Positions 34,508 through 42,748 of a stretch of 64,000 nt of DNA are shown here, in pieces; the first letter of the stretch is position 1, and the number at the start of each line of letters is the position of its first letter. The position numbers and the translations under genes were made by a program. A model generated the notes under the pieces. The model searched no databases, was not told the origin of the DNA, and saw only the letters and a program-made list of their open reading frames with translations. Source of the DNA: Hyphomicrobiales bacterium (GTDB lineage: Bacteria > Pseudomonadota > Alphaproteobacteria > Rhizobiales > Beijerinckiaceae); contig UBNE01000028.1 in assembly GCA_900466745.1 (NCBI GenBank), forward strand, positions 186,001 through 250,000. The letters run 5' to 3'.

Positions 34508-35401
34508 ATGACCAAGCACCCCGCCTTCGCCGGCTCGATGCCCGCTCTGGTCACGCCGTTCAAAAACGGCGAGATCGACGAGGCTGCGCTGCGGGCGCTG
34601 GTCGACTGGCAGATCGAGAGCGGCTCGACCGGGCTCGTCCCCGTCGGCACCACCGGCGAGAGCCCGACGCTGTCCCATGACGAGCACAAGCGCGTGGTCG
34701 AGATCGTCGTCGGCCAGGCGAAGGGCCGCGTCCCGGTGATCGCCGGCGCCGGCTCCAACAACACCATCGAGGCCATCGACCTCGCCGTCCATGCCGAGAA
34801 GGCCGGGGCCGAGGCCGTGCTCGTGGTCACGCCCTATTACAACAAGCCGACCCAGGAAGGCATGTACCGGCACTTCAAGGCGGTGAACGACGCGGTCGGC
34901 ATCCCGATCATCATCTACAACATCCCGCCGCGCTCGGTGGTCGACATGTCGGTCGAGACGATGGCCCGGCTCTACGAGCTGAAGAACATCGCCGGGGTGA
35001 AGGACGCCACCGCCAACCTCGCCCGCGTCTCGCAGCAGCGCCACGCGCTCGGGCCGGACTTCATCCAGCTCTCGGGCGAGGACATGACGGCGCTGGCCTA
35101 TATGGCCGCCGGAGGCCATGGCTGCATCTCGGTCGTCGCCAATGTCGCGCCGCGCCTCTGCGCCGACCTGATGGAAGCCGCGCTCAAGGGCGACTACGCC
35201 GGGGCTCTGAAGGTGCAGGACCGGCTGGTGCCGCTGCATGACGCGACCTTCAAGGAGCCCGGCCTCGCCGGCGCCAAGCACGGCCTGACCCTGCTCGGCC
35301 GCATCGAGGAGGAGATCCGCCTGCCGTTGCTGCCGGTGTCGAAGGAGACCGGCAGGGCCATCCGCGACGCCATGGTTTTCGCCGGGCTGCTGAATGCTTA
35401 G
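34508..35401 (+). CDS. dapA: 4-hydroxy-tetrahydrodipicolinate synthase DapA
   Basis: 297 residues with the TIM-barrel lyase pattern: [19 protein letters not shown] (pyruvate-carboxylate binding), [17 protein letters not shown] (catalytic Tyr), IIYNIPPRS and the Schiff-base lysine in IAGVKDAT. It condenses pyruvate with aspartate semialdehyde in the lysine and diaminopimelate pathway. The ATG at 34508 gives the usual N-terminus [15 protein letters not shown]; an in-frame ATG at 34499 is possible. It lies two genes upstream of smpB, a common Rhizobiales arrangement. Confidence 0.95.
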   Translation: MTKHPAFAGSMPALVTPFKNGEIDEAALRALVDWQIESGSTGLVPVGTTGESPTLSHDEHKRVVEIVVGQAKGRVPVIAGAGSNNTIEAIDLAVHAEKAGAEAVLVVTPYYNKPTQEGMYRHFKAVNDAVGIPIIIYNIPPRSVVDMSVETMARLYELKNIAGVKDATANLARVSQQRHALGPDFIQLSGEDMTALAYMAAGGHGCISVVANVAPRLCADLMEAALKGDYAGALKVQDRLVPLHDATFKEPGLAGAKHGLTLLGRIEEEIRLPLLPVSKETGRAIRDAMVFAGLLNA

Positions 35402-35412
35402 GTAAGGCGGTC

Positions 35413-35453
35413 GGCAGTCGGCAGTCGGATCGAAACCACGACTGCCGACTGCC
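35413..35453. repeat. 15-bp perfect inverted repeat after dapA
   Basis: Left arm ggcagtcggcagtcg (35413-35427) and right arm cgactgccgactgcc (35439-35453) pair perfectly around an 11-base loop. Each arm is itself a tandem of the seven-base unit ggcagtc. There is no T-run, so it is not a standard terminator. It lies between the dapA stop and the next start. Confidence 0.85.
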
Positions 35454-35471
35454 CACTGCCGGAGCGTTTCC

Positions 35472-36119
35472 ATGTACGAGCCCAGTCACTTCAAGGTCGA
35501 GGATCGCGCGCAGTTGCACGCGCTCATCCGCCAGCATCCGCTCGCCACGCTGGTGACGGCCGGCGAGGGCGGCCTGGTCGCCAACCCCGTGCCCTTCGTC
35601 CTGCATGAGGATGTCGGGGAGAACGGCGTGCTGCGCGCGCATCTCGCGCGCCCCAACGCGCAGTGGAAGGCGATCGCCGCCGGCGCCGAGACGCTGGTGA
35701 TCTTCACCGGCGTCGAGCGCTACGTCACGCCCGCCTGGTATGCGACCAAGCGCGAGACCGGCAAGGTGGTGCCGACCTGGAACTACGTCACCGTGCAGGT
35801 GCGCGGCCCCGCCCGGGCCATCGAGGACCCGGCCTGGCTGCGCGCCCAGCTCGAATCCCTGACCCGCCAGCAGGAGGCGCCCCGCGCCGAACCCTGGGCG
35901 GTGACGGATGCGCCGGAACCCTTCATCGCCGCGCAGGCCCGCGGCATCGTCGGCGTCGAGGTCGAGATCGCCTCGATCCTCGGCAAGTTCAAGCTCAGCC
36001 AGAACCGGCGGGAGGACGACAAGCTGGGCGTCCTCAACGGTTTGAGCGCCGAGCCTGAATCGGAATCTCAGGCCATGGCGGCCCTGGTCAAGCAACACGG
36101 ATTCAACGGAACGGCATGA
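35472..36119 (+). CDS. PaiB-family FMN-binding protein
   Basis: 215 residues. [59 protein letters not shown] and [11 protein letters not shown] are the conserved blocks of the PaiB family, which adopts an FMN-binding split-barrel fold. The family was named from a negative regulator of sporulation genes in Bacillus; the role in alphaproteobacteria is not known. The stop overlaps the smpB start by four bases (ATGA), suggesting translational coupling. Confidence 0.88.
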   Translation: MYEPSHFKVEDRAQLHALIRQHPLATLVTAGEGGLVANPVPFVLHEDVGENGVLRAHLARPNAQWKAIAAGAETLVIFTGVERYVTPAWYATKRETGKVVPTWNYVTVQVRGPARAIEDPAWLRAQLESLTRQQEAPRAEPWAVTDAPEPFIAAQARGIVGVEVEIASILGKFKLSQNRREDDKLGVLNGLSAEPESESQAMAALVKQHGFNGTA

Positions 36120-36589
36120 AGAAACCCGATCCGGAGCGCTATCGCCTGGCTGCGGACAACCGCAAGGCGCGCTTCCATTACGAGATCAAGGAGACGATCG
36201 AGGCCGGCCTCGCCCTGCAGGGCACGGAGGTCAAGTCGCTGCGCGGCGGCAAGGCGACGATCGGCGAGAGCTATGCCGGCCCGATGGGCGACGAGCTCTG
36301 GCTCTTCAACTCCTACATCCCGGAATATCTCGAGGCGAACCGCTTCAACCATGAGGTCCGCCGGCCGCGCAAGCTCCTGCTGCATCGCCGCCAGATCAAC
36401 AAGCTGATGGGCGCGATCCAGCGCGAGGGCTTCACGGTGGTCCCGCTCAAGGTCTATTTCAACGAGAAGGGCCGGGCCAAGATCGAGCTGGGCCTCGGCC
36501 GGGGCAAGAAGCTCCACGACAAGCGCGAGACCGAGAAGACGCGCGACTGGAACCGCGACAAGCAGCGGCTGCTGAAGACGGGCGGGTAG
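36116..36589 (+). CDS. smpB: SsrA-binding protein SmpB
   Basis: 157 residues, standard length. It has the OB-fold with [34 protein letters not shown] and the C-terminal basic tail [23 protein letters not shown] that enters the ribosome. It binds tmRNA and rescues stalled ribosomes. No tmRNA gene is visible in this window. It overlaps the PaiB-like gene by four bases. Confidence 0.96.
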   Translation: MKKPDPERYRLAADNRKARFHYEIKETIEAGLALQGTEVKSLRGGKATIGESYAGPMGDELWLFNSYIPEYLEANRFNHEVRRPRKLLLHRRQINKLMGAIQREGFTVVPLKVYFNEKGRAKIELGLGRGKKLHDKRETEKTRDWNRDKQRLLKTGG

Positions 36590-36649
36590 GGGCTGCGACG
36601 CGGAGGGCGTGGGCGCGGGCAATCCCACGCGCCTTGCCACGCGGATCTG

Positions 36650-37276
36650 TTACCCTTCGACCGGTTCGTCGCCCTGCCTGATCCCGTAGCGGCGCTCCAG
36701 GGAGGGATTCGCCGGCGCGCCCGGCGCCGCGGCGCTGCGGGCGATGCGTTCGGCCGGATCCCGGCCGATCTTCGGCATGAGCTGGGCGAGATCGACGAAG
36801 TCGTCGCATTGCCGGCGCAGCTCGTCCGAGACCATCGGCGGGTTGGTCGAGATCGTCGAGACCACCGAGACCTTCACGCCCTTGCGCTGCACCGCCTCGA
36901 CCAGAGGGCGGAAATCGCCGTCGCCGGAAAACAGGTAGATCTGGTCGAGATGAGGGGCGAGCTCAAGCATCTCGATCGCCAGCTCGATATCCATGTTGCC
37001 CTTGACGCGGCGGCGGCCGGTGGCGTCGGTGAACTCCTTCGCCGCCTTGGTGATGACGCGGTATCCGTTATAGTCCAGCCAGTCGACCAGCGGCCTGATC
37101 GAGGAATACTCCTCGCTTTCGACCAGTGTGGTGAAATAGAAGGCGCGGATCAGGTTGCCGCGTCCCTGGAACTCGCGCAGCAACCGGCGATAGTCCATGT
37201 CGAAGCCGAGTTGCTTCGAGGTCGCGTAAAGATTGGCGCCGTCGATGAACAGCGCAATGCGCGGCGAGGCGGCCAT
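36650..37276 (-). CDS. LabA/NYN-domain protein
   Basis: 208 residues. IALFIDGANLYATSKQLG at the N-terminus, GNMDIELAIEMLELAP and IYLFSGDGDFRPLVEAVQRKG hold the conserved acidic residues of the NYN (PIN-like) fold, suggesting a metal-dependent RNase or regulator of the LabA/DUF88 group. The C-terminal 45 residues are Ala/Pro-rich. The ATG at 37276 follows AGGAG by nine bases. It converges on smpB, so a link to RNA turnover is tempting but unproven. Confidence 0.88.
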   Translation of the reverse strand: MAASPRIALFIDGANLYATSKQLGFDMDYRRLLREFQGRGNLIRAFYFTTLVESEEYSSIRPLVDWLDYNGYRVITKAAKEFTDATGRRRVKGNMDIELAIEMLELAPHLDQIYLFSGDGDFRPLVEAVQRKGVKVSVVSTISTNPPMVSDELRRQCDDFVDLAQLMPKIGRDPAERIARSAAAPGAPANPSLERRYGIRQGDEPVEG

Positions 37277-37577
37277 GGCAATCACTCCTGCTGAAATCAC
37301 TTCAAGTAACAAGATTGGAAGCAAAACGCGTTCTAACAATGTCGTTCATGAACGAAATTTGACAAGTTTCAAGCGGGATCGGTGACCCATTGCCGCAGGG
37401 TGGCCTTGATCCCCGCAAAGGCAGGCGCTGGGACGCAAAAGGGCTGCGGCGATCTCCGGCAAAGCATGGGCGCGGCCATGCCGGAACATGCCAAAACGGA
37501 CCGGGACCGGCCCGCCTCCCGTGACAGCAGGGACGGCCAGGTTGGTGAACGCGCTTCGGGGATCGCCCCGCGGACGC
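37277..37577. other. Intergenic region between the NYN gene and era
   Basis: 301 bases. The part next to the NYN gene (37290-37375) is AT-rich and contains a palindrome and a TTGTCA-like hexamer on the minus strand. The part next to the era stop holds nothing recognisable. Confidence 0.45.
37342..37355. promoter_or_regulatory. 14-bp palindrome upstream of the NYN gene
   Basis: tcgttcatgaacga is a perfect palindrome. On the minus strand it lies just downstream of TTGTCA (37365-37360) about 70 bases before the NYN start, where a promoter spacer could be. An operator is possible. Confidence 0.4.
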
Positions 37578-38489
37578 TCAGCCCCTGGGGAACTCCAGAC
37601 CCATCTCGCGGTAGCGTTCCGGGTCGTCGCTCCAGTTCTCGCGCACCTTCACGAACAGGAAGAGATGCACCTTGGCCTCGGCCGCCTCCGCGATCTCGGC
37701 GCGCGCCTTCTGGCCGATGGCCTTGATCGTCTGCCCGCCCTCGCCGAGCACGATCTTCCGCTGCCCCTCGCGCTCGACATAGATCGTCTGCTCGATCCTG
37801 ACCGAGCCGTCCGGCTTCTGCTGCCAGCTCTCGGTCTCGACCGTCGACCGATAGGGCAATTCGTCGTGGAGGCGCTCGAAGATCTTCTCGCGGGTGATCT
37901 CGGCGGCGAGGAAGCGCAGCGGCGCGTCCGAGATCTGGTCCTCCGGGTAGAGCCAGGGGCCGGGCGGCACCCGCTTCTCCAGCCAGGCGAGGATGTCCTT
38001 GACGCCGTAGCCGGTCAGCGCCGCGACCATGAAGGTGGCCTCGAACGCGCCGCGCTCGTTCACCTTGGCGGTGATCTCGAGCAGCTTCTCCTTCGGCACG
38101 GTGTCGATCTTGTTGAGGATCAGGAATTTCGGCTGCTTCAGCTCGGCGAGCTTCTCGAGCAGCACGGTGTTTTCCTCGTGCTCGAAGCGGGCCACATCGA
38201 TCAGCACGCCGATCAGGTCGGCGTCGGTGGCGCCGCCCCAGGCGCTCGTCACCATGGCGCGGTCGAGCCGGCGCTTGGGCGCGAAGATGCCGGGCGTGTC
38301 GACGAAGATGATCTGCGCCGGGCCGGAGAGCGCGATGCCGCGCACCTGGGTCCGCGTCGTCTGCACCTTGCGCGAGACGATCGAGATCTTGGCGCCGACG
38401 AGCTGGTTCAGCAGCGTCGACTTGCCGGCATTGGGCGCGCCGATCAGCGCGACGAAGCCGCAGCGCGTGGGTTGGGCCAGCTCAGACAT
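37578..38489 (-). CDS. era: GTPase Era
   Basis: 303 residues. GTPase motifs are G1 GAPNAGKST, G2 TTRTQVRG, G3 DTPGIF, G4 NKID; a C-terminal KH domain contains REGQRKIVLGEGGQTIKAIGQKAR. It binds 16S rRNA and is needed for 30S ribosome assembly. The start overlaps the rnc stop by eight bases. The rnc-era pair with lepB upstream is the usual alphaproteobacterial arrangement. Confidence 0.96.
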   Translation of the reverse strand: MSELAQPTRCGFVALIGAPNAGKSTLLNQLVGAKISIVSRKVQTTRTQVRGIALSGPAQIIFVDTPGIFAPKRRLDRAMVTSAWGGATDADLIGVLIDVARFEHEENTVLLEKLAELKQPKFLILNKIDTVPKEKLLEITAKVNERGAFEATFMVAALTGYGVKDILAWLEKRVPPGPWLYPEDQISDAPLRFLAAEITREKIFERLHDELPYRSTVETESWQQKPDGSVRIEQTIYVEREGQRKIVLGEGGQTIKAIGQKARAEIAEAAEAKVHLFLFVKVRENWSDDPERYREMGLEFPRG

Positions 38490-39213
38490 TCTCGTCCTCC
38501 GGCTTGTCGTTCCACAAACCCTCGCGTTTCAGGAAAGTTTCGGCCGCGGCCTGCTCGGCCAGCCGCTTCGACGGCCCGCGCGCCTCGCTGTCCGCGAGCC
38601 CGGCGATCCGGGCCGCGACGACGAAGACGGGCGCATGGTCGGGGCCGGAGCGGCCGCGCTCGACATAGGTTGGCGTCGGATAGCCCTTGCCTTGCGCCCA
38701 TTCCTGCAGCGCGGTCTTGGCGTCGCGCAGCGGCCGCACCGGCTTCATCAGCCGCTCGCCGAAGGCGCGCTCGACCAGGGCGCGGGCGGCCTCGTAGCCG
38801 CCGTCGATGAACACCGCGCCGATGATCGCCTCGCAGGCATCGGCCAGGATCGCCTTGTTCTTGCGCGCTCCGCCCAGGATCTCGCCGTCGCCGAGCCGCA
38901 TGAACTGGCCGAGATTCCAGGCCTGCGCCACCTCGGCGCAGGTCTCCTTGCGCACCAGATCGGCGAGGCGGCGCGACAGGTTGCCTTCCTCCGATTGCGG
39001 ATAGCGCCGGAACAGCATGTCGGCGATCGACAGGCCGAGCACCCGGTCGCCGAGGAATTCGAGGCGCTGATAGCTCGCCAGCCGCGATTCCTCGGCGCTC
39101 ATATGGGTGAGCGCCGTCGCCAGCAGGGCCTTGTCGGCGAAACGGTGACCGAGCGCGGCCTCCAGCCGCGCCGTGTCCGGGGCCTTGCGCCCGCCTTCGC
39201 TCGGCTTGCTCAC
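38482..39213 (-). CDS. rnc: Ribonuclease III
   Basis: 243 residues. The catalytic signature RLEFLGDRVLGL is at about 50-61, the second acidic pair in ACEAIIGAVFIDGG, and a double-stranded-RNA-binding domain fills the last 70 residues. It cleaves double-stranded RNA, including rRNA precursors. No ATG fits the family N-terminus; the start is GTG at 39213, whose GTGA overlaps the lepB stop by four bases. The frame is open far upstream (through lepB), but that part is a shadow. Confidence 0.95.
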   Translation of the reverse strand: MSKPSEGGRKAPDTARLEAALGHRFADKALLATALTHMSAEESRLASYQRLEFLGDRVLGLSIADMLFRRYPQSEEGNLSRRLADLVRKETCAEVAQAWNLGQFMRLGDGEILGGARKNKAILADACEAIIGAVFIDGGYEAARALVERAFGERLMKPVRPLRDAKTALQEWAQGKGYPTPTYVERGRSGPDHAPVFVVAARIAGLADSEARGPSKRLAEQAAAETFLKREGLWNDKPEDENV

Positions 39214-39977
39214 TTGATGGTGCTGAACAGCCGGTTCCAGCGAACCGTATAGGGCCACTCCCAGATCTTCCAGGCCGAGGCGCCCTCGTCGATCGAGAAG
39301 AAGATGATCTCCGCCCGCCCGACGAAGTTCTCGAAGGGCACGTAGCCGACGCTGCGGTCGCGCGAATCGAGCGAGTTGTCGCGGTTGTCGCCCATCATGA
39401 AGAAATGGCCGGGCGGCACGGTGAAGAGCTGGGTGTTGTCGAAGGTGCCGGTATCGCCCTCGCGCTCGATGATCTCGTGCGTCACGCCGTTGGGCAGGGT
39501 CTCGTTGTAGCGGATCACCGGGACGCTGCGGCCCCAGTTGTCGGTGGTGACGTAGTCGGCGATGCGCTCGCGCTTCACCGGCTGGCCGTTGATGTTGAGG
39601 ATGCCGTCGATCATCTGGATGCGGTCGCCGGGCAGGCCGATGACGCGCTTGATGTAGTCGGTCGAGTTGTCGCTCGGCAGCTTGAACACGGCGATGTCGC
39701 CGCGCTTCGGCTCCGCCGCCCAGACGCGGCCGGACATCACCGGCGGCCCGAACGGGATCGAGTAGCGCGAATAGCCGTAGGTGTATTTCGAGACGAACAG
39801 GTAGTCGCCGATCAGCAGCGTCGGGATCAGCGAGCCCGAGGGGATGTTGAAGGGCTGGAACAGCAGCGTGCGGATGACTAGCGCGATGAGAAGGGCCTGG
39901 ACGATCACCTTGATCGTCTCGAAGATGCCACCTTCTTCCTTGGCCGCCTTGGTTTTGCTGTCGACGTCGTTGGCCAC
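39210..39977 (-). CDS. lepB: Signal peptidase I
   Basis: 255 residues from a GTG start. One N-terminal membrane helix (VIVQALLIALVIRTLLF), then FNIPSGSLIPTL with the nucleophile Ser49, DYIKRVIGLPGD with the general base Lys110, and MGDNRDNSLDSR, the box E motif. It removes signal peptides from exported proteins. GGGAG lies eight bases before the GTG at 39977. An in-frame ATG at 40019 falls inside a palindromic repeat and would add residues coded by the repeat, so it is rejected. First of a tightly overlapped lepB-rnc-era operon. Confidence 0.93.
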   Translation of the reverse strand: MANDVDSKTKAAKEEGGIFETIKVIVQALLIALVIRTLLFQPFNIPSGSLIPTLLIGDYLFVSKYTYGYSRYSIPFGPPVMSGRVWAAEPKRGDIAVFKLPSDNSTDYIKRVIGLPGDRIQMIDGILNINGQPVKRERIADYVTTDNWGRSVPVIRYNETLPNGVTHEIIEREGDTGTFDNTQLFTVPPGHFFMMGDNRDNSLDSRDRSVGYVPFENFVGRAEIIFFSIDEGASAWKIWEWPYTVRWNRLFSTIK

Positions 39978-39993
39978 GCGGGCGCTCCCTGCA

Positions 39994-40039
39994 GCACCGA
40001 ACCAAAAAGCGGATACCACTTTTCGGATGAATCCGGTGC
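39994..40039. repeat. Hairpin-A-type repeat upstream of lepB
   Basis: 46 bases with outer arms gcaccg/cggtgc and inner arms ccaaaaagcgg/ccacttttcgg around ata. The length and layout equal those of hairpin A at 8041 and 10840, but many bases differ. Confidence 0.7.
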
Positions 40040-40119
40040 GATAACAACCTTATGGACCGCCGTGCCCGCGCCCGGCGGGCGGGCGGCGATCCGGACTGCG
40101 ATCCAGCGCGCGGTCTACA

Positions 40120-40152
40120 GCATCGGGCCGGAAAGTGGAAACCACTTTTCCG
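40120..40152. repeat. Truncated hairpin-A-type repeat
   Basis: gcatcgggccggaaagtgg then aaaccacttttccg. The left arm and inner hairpin are present, but the right outer arm is missing, so it is a partial copy. Confidence 0.65.
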
Positions 40153-40365
40153 CGCGGAAAGGGCTGCGCGGACGGAGCCGGGCTCCCGCCGCCGGCCGGA
40201 AGGCGGCGCGCCGGCGCAGGCCAGCCGTTCGCCCGGTCGCGGCCGGTGAAACCTCGCTTCCAGGCAAGATTCGGGGCAAGACCACCCCTTGGGGGCGGGG
40301 GCGGATATTGACGAATCTGTGGCGCAGAGGCAGGGTTCGCCAATATTCAACCGGGGGTTATTTTA

Positions 40366-41079
40366 ATGAATGCAAAGAAATATGTCGCCGAAGCTATCGG
40401 CACGTTCTGGCTTACCTTTGCCGGCTGCGGCAGCGCGGTGATCGCCGCCGGCTTTCCGAATGTCGGCATCGGCCTGCTCGGCGTCTCGCTCGCCTTCGGC
40501 CTCACCGTGGTGACGATGGCCTATGCGATCGGCCATATTTCCGGCTGCCATCTCAATCCGGCCGTGACGGTCGGCCTCGCCGCCGGCGGGCGCTTCCCGG
40601 CCGGGCAGGTGGTGCCCTACATCGTCGCGCAGGTCATCGGCGCGATCGCCGGCGCGGCGGTGCTGTACGCGATCGCGCGGGGAGCCCCGGGCTTCGATCT
40701 CGCCGGCGGCTTCGCCTCGAACGGCTATGGCGACCATTCGCCCGGCAAGTACAACCTCGTCTCGGGCTTCCTGATGGAGGTGGTGATGACGATGGTGTTC
40801 CTGTTCATCATCATGGGCTCGACCCATGGCAAGGCGCCGGCCGGCTTCGCGCCGCTCGCCATCGGCCTCGGCCTGGCGCTGATCCACCTGGTCAGCATCC
40901 CGGTGACGAACACCTCGGTGAATCCGGCCCGCAGCACCGGCCCGGCCCTGTTCGTCGGCGACTGGGCGATCGGCCAGCTCTGGCTGTTCTGGGTCGCGCC
41001 GCTGATCGGCGGCATCCTCGGCGGCGTGATCTATCGCTGGCTGAGCAGCGAGCCCGAAGGCATCGTCAGCGGCAACTGA
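40366..41079 (+). CDS. aqpZ: Aquaporin Z
   Basis: 237 residues, six membrane helices and two half-helices carrying the NPA motifs HLNPAVT (63-69) and SVNPARS (near 188). The second motif is followed by Arg as expected in the selectivity filter, and [11 protein letters not shown] matches the water-specific AqpZ group rather than glycerol facilitators. It forms a tetrameric water channel in the inner membrane. It is a single gene with its own terminator. Confidence 0.95.
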   Translation: MNAKKYVAEAIGTFWLTFAGCGSAVIAAGFPNVGIGLLGVSLAFGLTVVTMAYAIGHISGCHLNPAVTVGLAAGGRFPAGQVVPYIVAQVIGAIAGAAVLYAIARGAPGFDLAGGFASNGYGDHSPGKYNLVSGFLMEVVMTMVFLFIIMGSTHGKAPAGFAPLAIGLGLALIHLVSIPVTNTSVNPARSTGPALFVGDWAIGQLWLFWVAPLIGGILGGVIYRWLSSEPEGIVSGN

Positions 41080-41121
41080 GCCGCTGAGGCCGCCGGGGCC
41101 TTCCCCCCGGCGACGGAAACG

Positions 41122-41149
41122 AGGCCGGCGCCGTCAGCGCCGGCCTTTT
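41122..41149 (+). terminator. Intrinsic terminator of aqpZ
   Basis: A perfect ten-base stem aggccggcgc/gcgccggcct with loop cgtca is followed by TTTTCC. It starts 42 bases after the aqpZ stop. Confidence 0.9.
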
Positions 41150-41350
41150 CCTTTGCCGCAGGGGCATCGCGCCGATCGGCCCGAAGCGAACCCGGCCCGA
41201 CTCCGCCGCGGAAGCAAGGGCTGGCATGGTCCGGTGGGGGTGGCGCTGCTGGCCTTGGGTCTCCGTGGAGCTTATCCTTGGACCGGCCGAAGGCCGGATC
41301 CGAGGGCTGCGTCCGGGGCGACCGAAATTTCCAGGAAAACGCCGCAGTCT

Positions 41351-41752
41351 CTAGGCGCGGGGCCGCGCCTCGATCACCACGAAGGCCTGCGCCAGCGGTG
41401 GGTCGTCGGTCAGCGAGACATGGACGAAGGCCTCGAAGCCGGCCGGGGTCATCCGCTTCAGCCGCTCGGCCGCGCCGCCGGTGAGCCGCATCGTCGGCCG
41501 TCCGCCCGGCAGGTTGACCACCTCCATGTCGCGCCAGAACACGCCGGCCCGCATGCCGGTGCCGAGAGCCTTCGAGCAGGCCTCCTTCGCCGCGAAGCGC
41601 CGGGCATAGGAGGCGGCGCGCGTCGCCCGCCTGTCGGATCTGGCGCGCTCGCCTTCGGTGAAGACACGATGCGTGAAGCGCTCGCCGAAGCGGTCGAGCG
41701 ATTTCTGGATGCGCGTGATGTCGCAGAGATCGGAGCCGATGCCGAGGATCAT
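41351..41752 (-). CDS. acpS: Holo-[acyl-carrier-protein] synthase AcpS
   Basis: 133 residues, standard size. [15 protein letters not shown] carries the magnesium-binding Asp, and [15 protein letters not shown] the conserved Glu. It transfers phosphopantetheine from CoA to acyl carrier protein. It follows pdxJ with nine bases between, on the same strand, as in many proteobacteria. Confidence 0.95.
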   Translation of the reverse strand: MILGIGSDLCDITRIQKSLDRFGERFTHRVFTEGERARSDRRATRAASYARRFAAKEACSKALGTGMRAGVFWRDMEVVNLPGGRPTMRLTGGAAERLKRMTPAGFEAFVHVSLTDDPPLAQAFVVIEARPRA

Positions 41753-41761
41753 GGCCCCGGC

Positions 41762-42511
41762 TTAATTCCCCGCCCGCCCTTCGTCCATGGCCTTGCGCAT
41801 CCCGCGGATCGCCGCCTCGAGCCCGACGAAGATCGCTTCGCCGATCAGGAAATGGCCGATGTTGAACTCGACGAAGGCCGGCACGGCGGCAAGCCGGCGC
41901 GCCGTGTCGTAATCGAGCCCGTGCCCGGCATGGACCTCGAGCCCGAGTGCGGCCGCATGCGCCGCGCCGCCCTTGAGCCGCTGGAACTCCGCCTCGGCCT
42001 TCGCGGCATTGCCGTCCGCGACGGCGTGGCACCAGCTTCCCGTATGCAGCTCGACCACGGGGGCGCCGAGCCGCGCGGCCGTCTCGATCGGCGCCGCGTC
42101 CGGCTCGATGAACAGCGAGACGCGGCAGCCGGCGGCCTTCAGCCGGGCGATGCGCGGCGCGAGCTGGGCCTGCTGCCCGACGACGTCGAGCCCGCCTTCG
42201 GTGGTGCGCTCCTCGCGCTTCTCGGGCACCAGGCAGGCGGCATGCGGCCGGAAGCGCTCGGCCAGCGCGATCATCTCGTCGGTCGCGGCCATCTCGAAAT
42301 TGAGCGGCTTGCTCAGTTCGCTGCTCAGGCGCGCCATGTCGGTGTCGCGGATATGGCGCCGATCCTCGCGCAGATGGGCGGTGATGCCGTCGGCCCCGGC
42401 GGCGATGGCGAGATGCGCGGCGCGGACCGGATCGGGCACGGCGCCGCCGCGCGCGTTCCGCACCGTCGCGACATGGTCGATATTGACACCCAGACGCAGC
42501 CGCTCGGCCAT
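41762..42511 (-). CDS. pdxJ: Pyridoxine 5'-phosphate synthase PdxJ
   Basis: 249 residues. [19 protein letters not shown] at the N-terminus, [27 protein letters not shown] and GHGLDYDTA are the conserved active-site blocks. It closes the pyridoxine ring from aminoacetone phosphate and deoxyxylulose phosphate. The ATG at 42511 has GAGGGG six bases upstream and matches the family start; the frame is open upstream to 42676 without homology-like sequence. Confidence 0.95.
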   Translation of the reverse strand: MAERLRLGVNIDHVATVRNARGGAVPDPVRAAHLAIAAGADGITAHLREDRRHIRDTDMARLSSELSKPLNFEMAATDEMIALAERFRPHAACLVPEKREERTTEGGLDVVGQQAQLAPRIARLKAAGCRVSLFIEPDAAPIETAARLGAPVVELHTGSWCHAVADGNAAKAEAEFQRLKGGAAHAAALGLEVHAGHGLDYDTARRLAAVPAFVEFNIGHFLIGEAIFVGLEAAIRGMRKAMDEGRAGN

Positions 42512-42748
42512 GATCCGCCCCTCTCGCTTCTTGCGCCGTCCATAGACGAAACCGGCCGCAGGGCTCAATGCAGCGAATGTGATGGCAAGGCCACCGATTC
42601 TGATCGGTCGATCCCGTCGCCCGCGAAGCGCGCAACTCGCCCGGCCGTCTTTGCGGTTTGCTAACCGCGAATCCACGCTCCGGCGCCCGTGAAAGCAATC
42701 GTAACCGGCTCTCCCTTACCGATGACCGGGGATCGAGGTGGTGGAACC

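Larger units (their letters stand above)
39978..40365. other. Divergent intergenic region lepB / aqpZ
   Basis: 388 bases with two members of the palindromic repeat family (39994-40039 and 40120-40152). The last 60 bases before aqpZ are AT-richer (atattcaa, ttattttaatg) and probably hold its promoter. No gene is supported. Confidence 0.5.

Noticed and set aside
40308..40313. TTGACG as the -35 box of aqpZ
   Set aside because: No acceptable -10 hexamer lies at 16-18 bases downstream; the nearest AT-rich block is too far.
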